Below the pieces are notes generated by a model, which was not told where the DNA came from, did not search any database, and saw only the letters and a program-made list of their open reading frames with translations. A program made the position numbers and the translations under genes. Below are positions 23,803 to 34,151 of a stretch of 64,000 nt of DNA, piece by piece. Every line of letters starts with the position of its first letter. Position 1 is the first letter of the stretch. Origin of the DNA: Pseudomonadota bacterium (GTDB lineage: Bacteria > Pseudomonadota > Alphaproteobacteria > UBA2136 > UBA6156); assembly GCA_016125035.1 (NCBI GenBank), contig WGMN01000008.1, positions 1 through 64,000 on the forward strand, read 5' to 3'.

Positions 23803-23851
23803 AAAGCGAATGCCGCCGCGCCCTCACAGGCACGGCGGCATTCGCACGTTT
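23803..23851. terminator. Terminator between convergent genes
   Basis: GCGAATGCCGCCG pairs with CGGCGGCATTCGC around a 14-base loop. On the minus strand the stem is followed by six T, so it ends the 23854-24633 transcript; it can also stop the plus-strand one. Confidence 0.85.
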
Positions 23852-23853
23852 CG

Positions 23854-24633
23854 TCAGCGGGCCACGCGCCGCCGCCGGGGTTCTTGCTGCTGGGCCGCCC
23901 AGGGCAACAGCCCCAGCCCACCCATCCAGCCAAAAGGCTCGCGGTAGAGGTGGTTCACCAGCCCCAGGTTCATCGCGGTGTCAACTTCAACCCTGTACCC
24001 GCGCCCGCCCCAGTAACGCGGATCGTCAAGGCCGCTGGCACCGTTCTGCTTGAACATGTCGATGAACGCCCGCTGCCGGGGTTCCAGCTTGGCAAGACGC
24101 TTGCGCAGGTCGGCAATCTCCGCCTGCACCTTCTGACGGTGGGCTTTCACCCGCTTCTCGGCGGCTTCTTTCCGACGCTGCATTTCTTCTTTCTGCGCCT
24201 GCTCATCCATCGCAAACGGCAACGTGGTGCTGTCGGTCCCGATGATCTTTTCGCAGAAATCCTGCACACTGCTGTCCAATACGCCCAGCCGCCGCTTCAG
24301 GTCTGAAACCAGGCCATCCTTGCTCAATTCCACATCCTGCAGGCCGAACATCGCCTTCGGCGGCGCCGCACGAGCCAGCCCCATGGCAAACAGCCAGGTG
24401 GCCGCCGGCGGAGCATACTCCTCCACCACCGTCACCAGCCGCTCACGCAGGGCAAACAGCTTCTGCGCCGGTTCCAGCATCGCTTCAACCAGCTTGCCTT
24501 CCTTGGCGTCGCACAGCAACACCACCGGGCCATGCTCCTGGCCGCACAGGTATTCCACCTGGGCCACCGCATGCATCACCGCGTTTTTATCGAGTTCAGA
24601 GGGCAGCTGCACAAAGCGCACTCCCTCCAGCAT
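23854..24633 (-). CDS. ClpP-like fold protein without catalytic serine, coiled-coil C-terminus
   Basis: A 259-residue protein. The first 110 residues follow the outline of a ClpP/crotonase-fold protease: VRFVQLPSELDKNAVMHAVAQ, PVVLLCDAKEG where ClpP has YINSPGG, and APPAATWLFAMGLARAAPP where ClpP has the GxAASMAxxLLAAG serine motif; the nucleophile position reads Thr or Ala and the downstream catalytic His is absent. A Lys/Arg/Glu coiled coil (about 145-205) and a basic tail (RRRR) follow. I suggest a structural or regulatory pseudopeptidase; the relation is judged by eye and is uncertain. Confidence 0.45.
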   Translation of the reverse strand: MLEGVRFVQLPSELDKNAVMHAVAQVEYLCGQEHGPVVLLCDAKEGKLVEAMLEPAQKLFALRERLVTVVEEYAPPAATWLFAMGLARAAPPKAMFGLQDVELSKDGLVSDLKRRLGVLDSSVQDFCEKIIGTDSTTLPFAMDEQAQKEEMQRRKEAAEKRVKAHRQKVQAEIADLRKRLAKLEPRQRAFIDMFKQNGASGLDDPRYWGGRGYRVEVDTAMNLGLVNHLYREPFGWMGGLGLLPWAAQQQEPRRRRVAR

Positions 24634-24717
24634 CCCTCCGTTGCAGGGCATGGAACATCTCCGGTGTCACGCCCCCCACGGGGCTTCTACCCACCTGTAT
24701 ACCTCAAGGTCCGCCCC

Positions 24718-24753
24718 CCGCCTAGCCCCTAGTCCCCAGCCCCTAGTCCCTAC
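24718..24753. repeat. Heptad tandem array at the thiolase 3' end
   Basis: Units CCTAGCC, CCTAGTC, CCCAGCC, CCTAGTC, CCTACC follow a 7-bp period. The last unit supplies the stop codon of the thiolase (24750-24752). Near-identical heptamers (TAGTCCC type) are known from cyanobacterial genomes. Confidence 0.8.
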
Positions 24754-25931
24754 CTCTCCACGCACACCGCAATCCCCATGCCGCCGCCAATGCACAGCGT
24801 CGCCAAGCCCTTCTTGGCCTTGCGCTTGGCCATCTCATGCAGCAACGTCACCAGCACGCGGCAGCCGCTGGCACCAATCGGGTGGCCCAGCGCGGTGGCG
24901 CCGCCGTTCACGTTCACTTTGTCTTCGGGCAATTTCAGCTCCTGCACCACCGCCAACGCCTGTGCGACAAAGGCTTCGTTGGCCTCAATCAGATCCAGGT
25001 CCGGCACTTCCCACCCGGCGCGCTCCAACGCCTTTTTGGTGGCGGGTATCGGCCCTGTGCCCATAATGCTCGGGTCCACGCCTGCCACCGCGTGGCTCAC
25101 AATCTTCGCCAGCACCGGCAACTTGCGGGCTTCGGCCTCGTCGCGGCGCATCACCAGCACGGCGGCCGCGCCGTCATTAATGCCGCTGGCATTGCCGGCG
25201 GTCACGGTGCCCGCCTTGTCAAAGGCCGGGCGCAGCTTGGCCAAGCCCTCAATCGGCCCAAAGCGGGGGAACTCATCGGTCTTGAACACCACCGGGTCGC
25301 CCTTCCGTTGGGGTATCTCCACCGGCACGATCTCGTCGGCGAACTTGCCACCTTCAACCGCCGCCTTGGCGCGGCGCTGGCTTTCATAGGCAAAGGCGTC
25401 CTGCATTTCGCGGGTCAGGCCAAACTTCTTGGCCACGTTCTCGGCGGTAATGCCCATGTGGGTGTCGCCAAAGCAATCCCACAACCCGTCCACAATCATC
25501 GTGTCGGCCAACGTGCCCGGGCCCATCTTAATGCCGTCGCGCAGCCGCACCGCGTGGGGCGCCTGGCTCATACTCTCCTGCCCCCCGGCCAGATAAATCC
25601 CGCCGCCATTGGCCGTAATCGCCTGCGCCGCCAACACCACCGCCTGCAAGCCGCTGCCGCACACGCGGTTAATGGTCATCGCCGGCACTTCCTGCGGCAC
25701 TCCGGCGCCCATGCTCGCCTGGCGGGCGGGGTTTTGCCCCACACCCGCCGTCAGCACCTGGCCCATAATCACTTCGGTTACCTCAGCTGGCGCCACCTGC
25801 GCACGCGCCAGGGCTTCCTTCAGCACAATCGCCCCCAACTGGGCGGCACTCATGTCCTTCAAACTGCCGTTCAAATTACCGATCGCGGTGCGCACCGCAC
25901 TCACAATCACCACATCATCCTTGCCGGCCAT
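24750..25931 (-). CDS. phaA: Acetyl-CoA acetyltransferase (thiolase)
   Basis: A 393-residue biosynthetic-type thiolase that condenses two acetyl-CoA to acetoacetyl-CoA, the first step of polyhydroxybutyrate synthesis. The acyl-accepting cysteine is in [10 protein letters not shown], the [11 protein letters not shown] loop follows, and the catalytic His and Cys are in [13 protein letters not shown] and CIGGGMGIA. Length is typical. phaB is not next to it, but phaC and phaR lie 1-3 kb away. It could also serve general acetoacetyl-CoA metabolism (atoB). The stop codon lies in a heptad array. Confidence 0.9.
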   Translation of the reverse strand: MAGKDDVVIVSAVRTAIGNLNGSLKDMSAAQLGAIVLKEALARAQVAPAEVTEVIMGQVLTAGVGQNPARQASMGAGVPQEVPAMTINRVCGSGLQAVVLAAQAITANGGGIYLAGGQESMSQAPHAVRLRDGIKMGPGTLADTMIVDGLWDCFGDTHMGITAENVAKKFGLTREMQDAFAYESQRRAKAAVEGGKFADEIVPVEIPQRKGDPVVFKTDEFPRFGPIEGLAKLRPAFDKAGTVTAGNASGINDGAAAVLVMRRDEAEARKLPVLAKIVSHAVAGVDPSIMGTGPIPATKKALERAGWEVPDLDLIEANEAFVAQALAVVQELKLPEDKVNVNGGATALGHPIGASGCRVLVTLLHEMAKRKAKKGLATLCIGGGMGIAVCVER

Positions 25932-26050
25932 GTCTCATCTTTCTTCTTGTCTACGGAATGCGCGCACCCTAACACAAATCCCCCTCCCCACCACCTTGCC
26001 CCACACAAAAAAGGCCGCCCCTGGGCAGCCGCACCACAGTTCATCCTATC

Positions 26051-26446
26051 TTACGCGGCTTTCTTCTCTCCCCCCACCGGCTTGGGCTTTAAAGGGCTGC
26101 CCGGGTCAGGCGCGCCGGTAAAAGGTATCACCGTGGCACGGCGGCCATGCAGGTCGTGCTTCTTGGCATACCAACGGCCGTAAATCTGCAATCCGGTACA
26201 AGCAATGGTGGCCAACATAAAAGCGGTGGTGGTGGCAATGTACATCACGTCCTTGTTCACAAACAGCGCGTAAAGGTTAAACACAATGGTCTGCAGCGTC
26301 CACATCACCCAGGTCATCAGCGGCGCTTCCTGGCACAGCATCGGGTTGCGCCAAAAGGCCATCATTTGGGGGAGGTAACCAACAAGCGCCACGCCACCCA
26401 TCACCGCGTAGGCGATAACCAGCACATGCACAAATTCAAAACTCAT
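26051..26446 (-). CDS. PQ-loop/SemiSWEET-like membrane protein
   Basis: A 131-residue protein with three transmembrane helices: VLVIAYAVMGGVALVGYLPQ with the PQ motif (about 7-27), LMTWVMWTLQTIVFNLYALFV, and IATTTAFMLATIACTGLQIY, and a basic C-terminal tail. Three helices with an N-terminal PQ is the SemiSWEET layout, a dimeric sugar carrier in other bacteria; substrate is not inferable. It stands between the thiolase and phaC on one strand with sizeable gaps either side. Confidence 0.75.
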   Translation of the reverse strand: MSFEFVHVLVIAYAVMGGVALVGYLPQMMAFWRNPMLCQEAPLMTWVMWTLQTIVFNLYALFVNKDVMYIATTTAFMLATIACTGLQIYGRWYAKKHDLHGRRATVIPFTGAPDPGSPLKPKPVGGEKKAA

Positions 26447-26603
26447 GGTCTAACGCCCAACCGGGCGCCTCCTTACCTCCTTATATCAGCATACCCCACC
26501 GCCGCCTAACAAGCCCCCTGACAGCCAATATTTAGCCCCTCCCCCAGGCCCCGCGCGTGGCGAAGCCTAGCCTATAAAAGGCCATTCCTTTTTGCGGAGT
26601 GTC

Positions 26604-26662
26604 GAGTGTTTGGGGTGGGGGCCCCAAACGCGAGAATGGCACACGCAGCAAACCCTTGCGCC
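26604..26662. repeat. Hairpin-plus-heptad module, intergenic copy
   Basis: GAGTGTC GAGTGTT precedes a palindrome TTTGGGGTGGGGGCCCCAAA and then CGCGAGAATGGCACACGCAG. The part from the palindrome through GCAGCAAACCC matches two insertions inside priA (36172-36280 and 36664-36757). It lies just after the stop of phaC. Confidence 0.7.
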
Positions 26663-26670
26663 CCGCCTCC

Positions 26671-27960
<1,290 letters not shown>

Positions 27961-27994
27961 GGCACAATGGTACCAACAATTAAAAGAAGCGGCC

Positions 27995-28525
27995 ATGACC
28001 GAACCTGTAATCATCAAAAAATACGCCAACCGCCGTCTCTACAACACCGAGACCAGCACTTACATCACTTTGGTCGATCTCGCCGAAATCATCCGCCAAG
28101 GCCGTAATGTGGAAGTGGTCGACGCCAAAACGGGGGAAGACCTCACCCACCCCACCCTGGCGCAGATCATCCTGGACGAAGAAGGCAAGGGCGCGGCCAT
28201 CCTCCCCGTCAATTTCATGAAGCAGATCATCAGTTTCTACGACAATTCCATGCAAACCATCCTGCCCCACTACCTGGAAATGACCATGGACGTGTTCCAA
28301 AAGAACCAATCCCGCATCCGTGAGGAAACCAACAAGGCCCTGGGCACCTTCTCCCCCTTCTCGCAAATCCAGGCCATCCAGCAGCTCCAGCGCAAACAGG
28401 TGGAGCAGATGCAACACGTCATGGGCCTCTTCAACCCCTTCATGCGCCCGGCGGCGGAATCCGACAAAGACGCCAAAATCGCCGACCTCGAAGCCCAACT
28501 CGCCAAACTCAAATCCGGCAAATAG
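27995..28525 (+). CDS. phaR: Polyhydroxyalkanoate synthesis repressor PhaR
   Basis: A 176-residue DNA-binding regulator that senses PHA granules and represses phasin and related genes. The N-terminal domain IIKKYANRRLYNTETSTYITL and the PHB-accumulation region with FYDNSMQTILPHYLEMTMDVF are typical. A Gln-rich segment and a C-terminal coiled coil (DAKIADLEAQLAKLKSGK) complete it. The gene is divergent from phaC with about 34 bp between starts, so PhaR may control that shared region. Confidence 0.94.
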   Translation: MTEPVIIKKYANRRLYNTETSTYITLVDLAEIIRQGRNVEVVDAKTGEDLTHPTLAQIILDEEGKGAAILPVNFMKQIISFYDNSMQTILPHYLEMTMDVFQKNQSRIREETNKALGTFSPFSQIQAIQQLQRKQVEQMQHVMGLFNPFMRPAAESDKDAKIADLEAQLAKLKSGK

Positions 28526-28537
28526 CCTCCACGCAAA

Positions 28538-28568
28538 ACGGGCCGCCCTCTCAGGCGGCCCGTTTTCC
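28538..28568. terminator. Bidirectional terminator after phaR
   Basis: AAAACGGGCCGCC and GGCGGCCCGTTTT form a 13-bp stem with A/T flanks on both sides, placed between the convergent phaR and the protease-like gene. Confidence 0.9.
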
Positions 28569-28586
28569 AACTTCGTGAAGGGTGTC

Positions 28587-29207
28587 TCAGCCACCCAGAT
28601 TCAAGGCAAAGTCAACCAGCTGCCCAAACCGGCGGGCAACGCAAAAGCCCTTGTCCCTTCCCAAACGCCCGTTCACCATGCCCACCCAGCGGCCTTCAGA
28701 GTCCACCACCGGAGAACCACAATAGCCCGAGACCAGCCTCAACGCAGGAGCATCCTGCACCAGGTCCATCTGGCCGGCGCTTTCAAGGCTGGAAGCCCTC
28801 CCGCGAATTTGCCTGTGCTTGGAAGGAAAGTACCCGCCGCCGCCCGCAGGCTGCAACATGTAGCACAGGTCGCCCTCCTTCAGCTCCTGGCAGGCATCGG
28901 TAAACACCAGCCGGTCCTCGGTCACCGGCCCCGGCAGGCGGAGGATGGCAATATCCTGCTCGTAGGAATGGGCCACCAACGCATTGTCCGCAAACAGCGT
29001 AACATCTCCGCAGCGGCCCCACACATGCAATATGGCCTTTATCTTGTCACCCTCCTCCTCGGCGCCCAACACATGATAAACGGTCATCAGCAGCGTCGGC
29101 GCCACCATAATGCCCCGGCACCACCAGTTATATTCCAAGTTACGCAGCACAACCACCGAACTCATAACAGGATGCATGTCATCCTGTCGCTCAAAGTCAA
29201 AAGGCAT
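28587..29207 (-). CDS. Chymotrypsin-fold peptidase with Cys at the nucleophile position
   Basis: A 206-residue trypsin-like protein. The His motif is LLMTVYHVLG (TAAHC position), the Asp motif is YEQDIAILRL, and the nucleophile motif reads SGYCGSPVVDSEGRWVGMV, where bacterial S1 peptidases have G-x-S-G-x-P. Thus a His-Asp-Cys triad is predicted, as in viral 3C-type cysteine proteases. No signal peptide is seen, so a cytosolic location is likely, unusual for this fold. AGGGGG lies five bases before the ATG at 29207. It is monocistronic and followed by the phaR terminator. Substrate unknown. Confidence 0.7.
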   Translation of the reverse strand: MPFDFERQDDMHPVMSSVVVLRNLEYNWWCRGIMVAPTLLMTVYHVLGAEEEGDKIKAILHVWGRCGDVTLFADNALVAHSYEQDIAILRLPGPVTEDRLVFTDACQELKEGDLCYMLQPAGGGGYFPSKHRQIRGRASSLESAGQMDLVQDAPALRLVSGYCGSPVVDSEGRWVGMVNGRLGRDKGFCVARRFGQLVDFALNLGG

Positions 29208-29260
29208 CCCAACCCCCTAGGCAGGTATGAACCGGTTAAGTTACCGTATACATACCCCAA

Positions 29261-29929
29261 TCAATAACTCACTTCAACCGGGTCGAGAGACCGCCACAAA
29301 TACCAAACCGCCACACTCCGATACGGCGCCCACCCCGCACTCACCTTGCGCAGCCGCCGCTGCCACACCTTCACCCCACCCCCGGTCTTCCACTTATGCC
29401 CATACGCCAGCTTAAACCCCTTCACCAGCCCCAAATCATCCACCGGCAGCACATCCGGCCGCAGCAGGTGGAACATCAAAAACATCTCCGCCGTCCAGCG
29501 CCCAATGCCCGGCAGCTTCACCAGCTCCGCAATCACCGCCTCATCGCTCATCCCGTCCCATAAGCCCGGATGAACCGTGCCATCCACAAACCCGGCACAA
29601 ACGCCGCGCACATAACGCACCTTGCTGGCACTAAACCCAAACCCCCTCATCTCCTCATCGCTCAGCCGCAACACCGCCTCGGCCTGAATCCCTGACATCC
29701 TGAGAGCCTGACACCCTGAGAACCTGTTCCAAACACTGTCCGCCGCCTTCACAGATATCTGCTGGCCGGTAATGCTGCGCAGCAAGGTCATCAACGCATC
29801 TCCGCGCCCCTTCAAAAACCCCACCGGGTGCCTCTCCATAATCCCGCGCATCACCTCGTCACGCGCCAACTCGCGCACCGCGCGCACCCAATATTCAGGC
29901 TGTTCCCCCGGCGCAATTTTTGCCGCCAT
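29261..29929 (-). CDS. DNA-3-methyladenine glycosylase II (AlkA family)
   Basis: A 222-residue base-excision repair glycosylase of the helix-hairpin-helix superfamily. The HhH motif is ELVKLPGIGRWTAEM and the catalytic Asp is in LPVDDLGLVKG. ITGQQISVKAADSVWNRF is the usual N-terminal core segment. Residues about 72-81 (GCQALRMSGI) interrupt this core and are encoded by a short 8-bp tandem repeat, probably lengthening a loop. The first domain of E. coli AlkA is absent, as in many short bacterial forms. Confidence 0.88.
   Translation of the reverse strand: MAAKIAPGEQPEYWVRAVRELARDEVMRGIMERHPVGFLKGRGDALMTLLRSITGQQISVKAADSVWNRFSGCQALRMSGIQAEAVLRLSDEEMRGFGFSASKVRYVRGVCAGFVDGTVHPGLWDGMSDEAVIAELVKLPGIGRWTAEMFLMFHLLRPDVLPVDDLGLVKGFKLAYGHKWKTGGGVKVWQRRLRKVSAGWAPYRSVAVWYLWRSLDPVEVSY
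29688..29727. repeat. 8-bp tandem array inside the alkA-like gene
   Basis: Units CCTGACAT, CCTGAGAG, CCTGACAC, CCTGAGAA, then CCTG: an 8-bp period with two alternating subtypes, in frame within the glycosylase gene. Confidence 0.8.
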
Positions 29930-29937
29930 GCGGCTTC

Positions 29938-30669
29938 CTACTCCTTCAGCACGGCACGGAAGGTGCCAAACTTATTGCGCGCCACAATCCGCACCGGCGT
30001 CAACACGGCATCATCACGCAGCTGCACCACCCAGCTGTCGCGGCTGGCCTTGCCGTCCACCTCTGTGGCAAACGGCACGCTCCACACCTCCACACTTTTG
30101 CCCTTCAGCACAATCTGTTCTTTCTTGGCTGCGCCCTTCACCAGCGTAAAGGGCCGCTTCACGCCCATCACTTCCACACGGTCGGCCTGCCCCAAGGCCT
30201 CCGCGCCCTTCAGTCGCCAGGAGTAAACCGCACTCATCGCATCGCGCATCATGCCTTCCCACGGCACCGGGTCGGCCTTGTCGTAGTCGTGCAAACGGTT
30301 CTGGTAGGTCACTTGTTTTTTCACCGCGTCAAAGGTCATCACCTTGTCGGCGCGGTAGCTGTTCTCGTGCTGCACCACCACGTAGCGGTCGGGCACAAAG
30401 GGGCGCGCCGCGCTGTGGTGGCCTTCGCTGCGCCAGCTGTCTTGCATGTCCAACAATATGCTGCTGTCTTGCACACGCACTTCCAGCACGTAAGGGGTCA
30501 GGCCGTTTTTTTCCACACCGGGGGTATATTCAATATCGGCCTTGCCGGCGGTCAAAAAGCCCCACTGCACGGTGTAGCGCAACACTTCATGCTGGCCCAC
30601 GTCAAAGGCCCACGCGCTGCCCGCCGTGCCCAGCAGCCACAGTGCTAAAATCAGAATTGCCCGTATCAT
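29938..30669 (-). CDS. DUF3108 periplasmic protein
   Basis: A 243-residue protein with a signal peptide (about 1-20, ending WAF) and a DUF3108 beta-barrel-like domain: EVLRYTVQWGFLTAGKADIEY at the start, then VRVQDSSILLDMQDSWRS, RLHDYDKADPVPWEGMMRDAMSAVYSWR (quoted for its outline only) and a GKSVEVWSVPF strand. The function of DUF3108 is unknown. It is near the alkA-like gene with 8 bp between, so probably cotranscribed, and divergent from the large lipoprotein gene. Confidence 0.8.
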   Translation of the reverse strand: MIRAILILALWLLGTAGSAWAFDVGQHEVLRYTVQWGFLTAGKADIEYTPGVEKNGLTPYVLEVRVQDSSILLDMQDSWRSEGHHSAARPFVPDRYVVVQHENSYRADKVMTFDAVKKQVTYQNRLHDYDKADPVPWEGMMRDAMSAVYSWRLKGAEALGQADRVEVMGVKRPFTLVKGAAKKEQIVLKGKSVEVWSVPFATEVDGKASRDSWVVQLRDDAVLTPVRIVARNKFGTFRAVLKE

Positions 30670-30731
30670 GTGCGGCATCCTACCAAAGGCGCCCATCTCC
30701 TGCCACACTGGAAATCAATAAAAAGAATGCC

Positions 30732-33700
30732 ATGGCCGTCAAAACACGCGCACACACTTTGCTATTGCTGCGCAGCCTGCTGGGGCTGGCGGCGGCATTG
30801 GCGCTGGCCGCCTGCCTGTTTGCCCCCTCGCCTGAAAAGATCAATGACCTCATCACCAGCGGCCAGGCCGTCAAAGCAATAGACGCCCTCACCTCCCAGC
30901 TGGCCAAAAAGCCAGATGACCCTGCCCTCAACCTGCTCGCCGCCAAGGCGCACCTGGCGCTGTGCGCGCAGCGCAACTGCACGCGCGGCTCGGCCGCTCC
31001 CCTGGCCGAGATCCCCGGCTACTTCAGCACCTCCCCCAACCCGGTGCAGCTGTCTAATGCGGGCCCCACCCTCTCACCGCAAAGCGTGGTGGAAGGCGCC
31101 ATTCCGGCCTTCACCGCGCTGGAACCCCAACCCCAAAGCCTGCTCGCGCTCTACCGCATCGCACCCACCGCCACCCGCCCGCAGGTGCTCTCGGCCATGT
31201 TCCAGCCGGCGCTCAATCTGGCCCGCGGCGGCAACTACAAACAAGCGGGCGAAGAGCTCAACCAGCTCTCTCAGGTGGCCGAGCTTCCTGCCCCGGCCAC
31301 CGCTTTTGCCGCCGCACTTTCCGGCATGTTCACCAACCAGCCGGAAGCCGCGCAAAGCCAAATCATCGGCCTGCGCTCCCTGCAGGGAGAGATCCCCCCC
31401 ACCGCCGCCGCCCTCGTGCCCTGGGCGCTGCTGGCCCAGGCGCAGGCCACGCGGGAAGAAAATCCCAGCCAGAACACCCTGCAAACCCTGCCGGATACCA
31501 TCCAGGGCTGGAAGCTCTCCAACATCATCGATGAGCGCGCCAAGGCCGGGCTTACGCAAGAGCTCAACACCATCCGCACCACCAACGCGCTGCTCGAGCC
31601 CTGGCGCCAGGGCTCTGCGCAATCCGCCACCTGGCTCAACCTCACGCTGCAACAACTCAGCCTGTCGCTCAACCCCAACCAGCCAGATGTCTGGGGGCTG
31701 TACCTGCCCGCGCTCATCCGCGCCCAAAGCAGTGCCGGCACCAGCGGCACCACGCCGCTGCCGGGCAATCTTTCGTTCGATGATTTCTCCCCCGCTTCAC
31801 TCACCAGCAGCACGCAGCAGCAACTGGCCACCCAGTTGCTCGGCTCTGCACACCAACTGGCCGAGCAACCTTCCGCCGCCACCCCGCTGGTCATCCTCGC
31901 CGGTTCCCTGGCCCTCACCAAACCGCAACAGATCGATCTCGACAAACTCACCCAAGACCTCATCCTCAAAGCCGCCGCGCAGTCCGATATCACCGCCACC
32001 ACCCAACTGGCCAAATTCAAGCCGGAGGTGGCGCTCAATAACCGCCAGGTGGTGGTGCCGCTGCTGGTCACCAACATCCGCACCAACCTGCGGGCCGAGA
32101 ACTTCAAGCAAGCCGTCGATACCGCCGAGCTGCTCGAGAACACCCTGCAGATCGACGTGCAACTCGAGCCGATCATCCTGCAAGAGTTCACCGACGCCAT
32201 GCGCCGCCGCAACATCAACGCCAGCCTCTCCGCCGACAAACCCGACGTGCTGCTGCAACCTGAAGACGCGGTGGCGATAGACCTCGGTCCGCTCTACTCC
32301 TTCATGGCCGACTACTTCGCCGATAAGCCAGAAACCATCAGCGCCCAACTCACCACCCTCATCGCCAACGCCCACGGCATCTACGGCCCGGCCACCGCCA
32401 TGTACCGCCTCAGCCACCTGTTCCCCGACAACGCCATGCCGGCTGAAAAACGCCAGGACTGGCTCAACCAGGCCATCACCGACGCCGTGCTGTCCGACGA
32501 CTCCCTCTCCGGCCCGGCCATGGCCACGCTCACCGCGCAACTCATCGCGCTGCACCCCGGCCTTTCCCCCGCCCCGCTCATCGAGGCCTCCCTGCGCCGC
32601 GCGCCCGAGCTGGAAGAAGCCCGCCAGATCTGGCTGGAAGCCCCCCCCGCCATGCGCACCATCATCGAGAGCGTGCGCCCGCAATTCACCTCACTCATGC
32701 ACGCGGTGGATGCCCTGCAGGCGCACCGCTACAGCGCGGCGGCCAAGGCCCTGTCCGAGGTCACCGACCCCTACTGGTACGAGCGCGCCAAACCCTACCT
32801 CTCCATCCTGCAAGGCCGCCTGGCCGACCTCACCGGCCTCTACGTCCCGGTCAGCGGGGTGCAAACGCTCAAAACCGCACTCATCGGCATCAGTCCGCAG
32901 GGGCTGTCCGGCGGGCCGCTCACCGCGGTGTCGCTCACCTTCATCAACCGCATGGGCACCCTCACGGAAAGCGACCCCGCCACGCTGTCCTCCACTCCCG
33001 CCGCGGTGCGCCGCCTGTCCTTCCCGGCCGAGATAGACTTCGACACCATGCGCATCGCCATCACGCCCGATGTCCTCGCCTCCATCCCCGAAGGCGGCGA
33101 GTTCTCCCGCCTGTTCGGTCCCATCACCACACTGCAGATGGAAAAGGCCCGCGCCAACGGCACCGGGCTGATGCAGGTCACCTACCGTCCCGCCGGCGGC
33201 ACCCCCACGCAGGTCTCCTACCTGCGCGCGGTGGCCTCCATGGATGCCCCCCTCACACCTAACGGCACCTACCTCATCCAAAGCCCGCTGGGCCAGGCCG
33301 TGCCGGGCACCGAGACCATCCTCCCCACCGGCAGCATGCTGGTGCTGCACACGCAAAGCTCCCTCCCCGGCGCCACTTCCATCCCGCTCACCGGCAGCAT
33401 CTTCCACCCGGCCAAGCCGCAACCGATTTTGCTGGAAGGCACCTTCGATCCCAACCTGCTGGTGGGTGAGTTCACCTTCAGCTACCCGCTGCCTGAAAGC
33501 GGCAAACCGGTCACCGCCGCGGTGCGCTGCCAGGCGCTGGCGGGCCCCATCATCTGCGGCGCGCACCACACCCACAGCGCGCGGCTCAAATACGCCACGC
33601 TGGTCTCGGGCATGCAAACGCGCGAGAGCCTCACCGCCACCGCCAAAGCCCGCGAGGAAGCCAACACCACCCTGCGCGCCGAGCAACTCAAAGCCGCCGC

Positions 33701-34118
33701 CCAGTACCAGCCGCTGCAACCCCTCAGCGCCGAGGCCGAACCCATTTTGGTAGATACCCCTCCCTCTGCCACCCCCCCATCCCCCACCGCTGTCTCTGCC
33801 ACCACCAGCACCACCAGTGTGTCCAACACCCAACCCACCCCCCAACCCAGCGCGGCCCCGCAGCCAACGGCACCTTCCACCACCGCACCTGCTCCGGCCG
33901 CCATGCCCTCCCCCACCACTTCCCCCACGGCCGGGGAAACCTCCCCCACACTGGAAGACTACGTGGAGGAAGAACCCACCCCACCCGCAACTTCTCCCAG
34001 CACACCCGCCGCCCCCACGGTCACCACCATCACCCTGCCCACCAATGCGCCCATCAGCGGTTCCATCCCGGCGGGCGTGTTCATCCATAAAACCAACGCC
34101 AAACCTGCGGCCCAGTAG
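30732..34118 (+). CDS. Very large lipoprotein, 1,128 aa, unknown
   Basis: The N-terminus is a lipoprotein signal with lipobox LAAC (Cys at about 28: LALAACLFAPSPE), so the product is probably lipid-anchored, perhaps to the outer membrane. Residues about 40-85 (INDLITSGQAVKAIDALTSQ onward) look like a TPR-type helical hairpin, and helical repeats continue to about 750. A beta-rich domain follows (about 770-1000), then a Pro/Thr/Ser/Ala low-complexity tail (about 1040-1110). I recognise no catalytic motif. It is not in an obvious operon; trmN6 starts 33 bp after its stop. Confidence 0.65.
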   Translation: MAVKTRAHTLLLLRSLLGLAAALALAACLFAPSPEKINDLITSGQAVKAIDALTSQLAKKPDDPALNLLAAKAHLALCAQRNCTRGSAAPLAEIPGYFSTSPNPVQLSNAGPTLSPQSVVEGAIPAFTALEPQPQSLLALYRIAPTATRPQVLSAMFQPALNLARGGNYKQAGEELNQLSQVAELPAPATAFAAALSGMFTNQPEAAQSQIIGLRSLQGEIPPTAAALVPWALLAQAQATREENPSQNTLQTLPDTIQGWKLSNIIDERAKAGLTQELNTIRTTNALLEPWRQGSAQSATWLNLTLQQLSLSLNPNQPDVWGLYLPALIRAQSSAGTSGTTPLPGNLSFDDFSPASLTSSTQQQLATQLLGSAHQLAEQPSAATPLVILAGSLALTKPQQIDLDKLTQDLILKAAAQSDITATTQLAKFKPEVALNNRQVVVPLLVTNIRTNLRAENFKQAVDTAELLENTLQIDVQLEPIILQEFTDAMRRRNINASLSADKPDVLLQPEDAVAIDLGPLYSFMADYFADKPETISAQLTTLIANAHGIYGPATAMYRLSHLFPDNAMPAEKRQDWLNQAITDAVLSDDSLSGPAMATLTAQLIALHPGLSPAPLIEASLRRAPELEEARQIWLEAPPAMRTIIESVRPQFTSLMHAVDALQAHRYSAAAKALSEVTDPYWYERAKPYLSILQGRLADLTGLYVPVSGVQTLKTALIGISPQGLSGGPLTAVSLTFINRMGTLTESDPATLSSTPAAVRRLSFPAEIDFDTMRIAITPDVLASIPEGGEFSRLFGPITTLQMEKARANGTGLMQVTYRPAGGTPTQVSYLRAVASMDAPLTPNGTYLIQSPLGQAVPGTETILPTGSMLVLHTQSSLPGATSIPLTGSIFHPAKPQPILLEGTFDPNLLVGEFTFSYPLPESGKPVTAAVRCQALAGPIICGAHHTHSARLKYATLVSGMQTRESLTATAKAREEANTTLRAEQLKAAAQYQPLQPLSAEAEPILVDTPPSATPPSPTAVSATTSTTSVSNTQPTPQPSAAPQPTAPSTTAPAPAAMPSPTTSPTAGETSPTLEDYVEEEPTPPATSPSTPAAPTVTTITLPTNAPISGSIPAGVFIHKTNAKPAAQ

Positions 34119-34151
34119 CCGCGCCCGCGCGCAGCTGCTACGCTTTGGCCC

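Noticed and set aside
26447..26603. Small genes between the PQ-loop gene and phaC
   Set aside because: No frame with a ribosome-binding site and plausible composition; the stretch holds only the repeat module.
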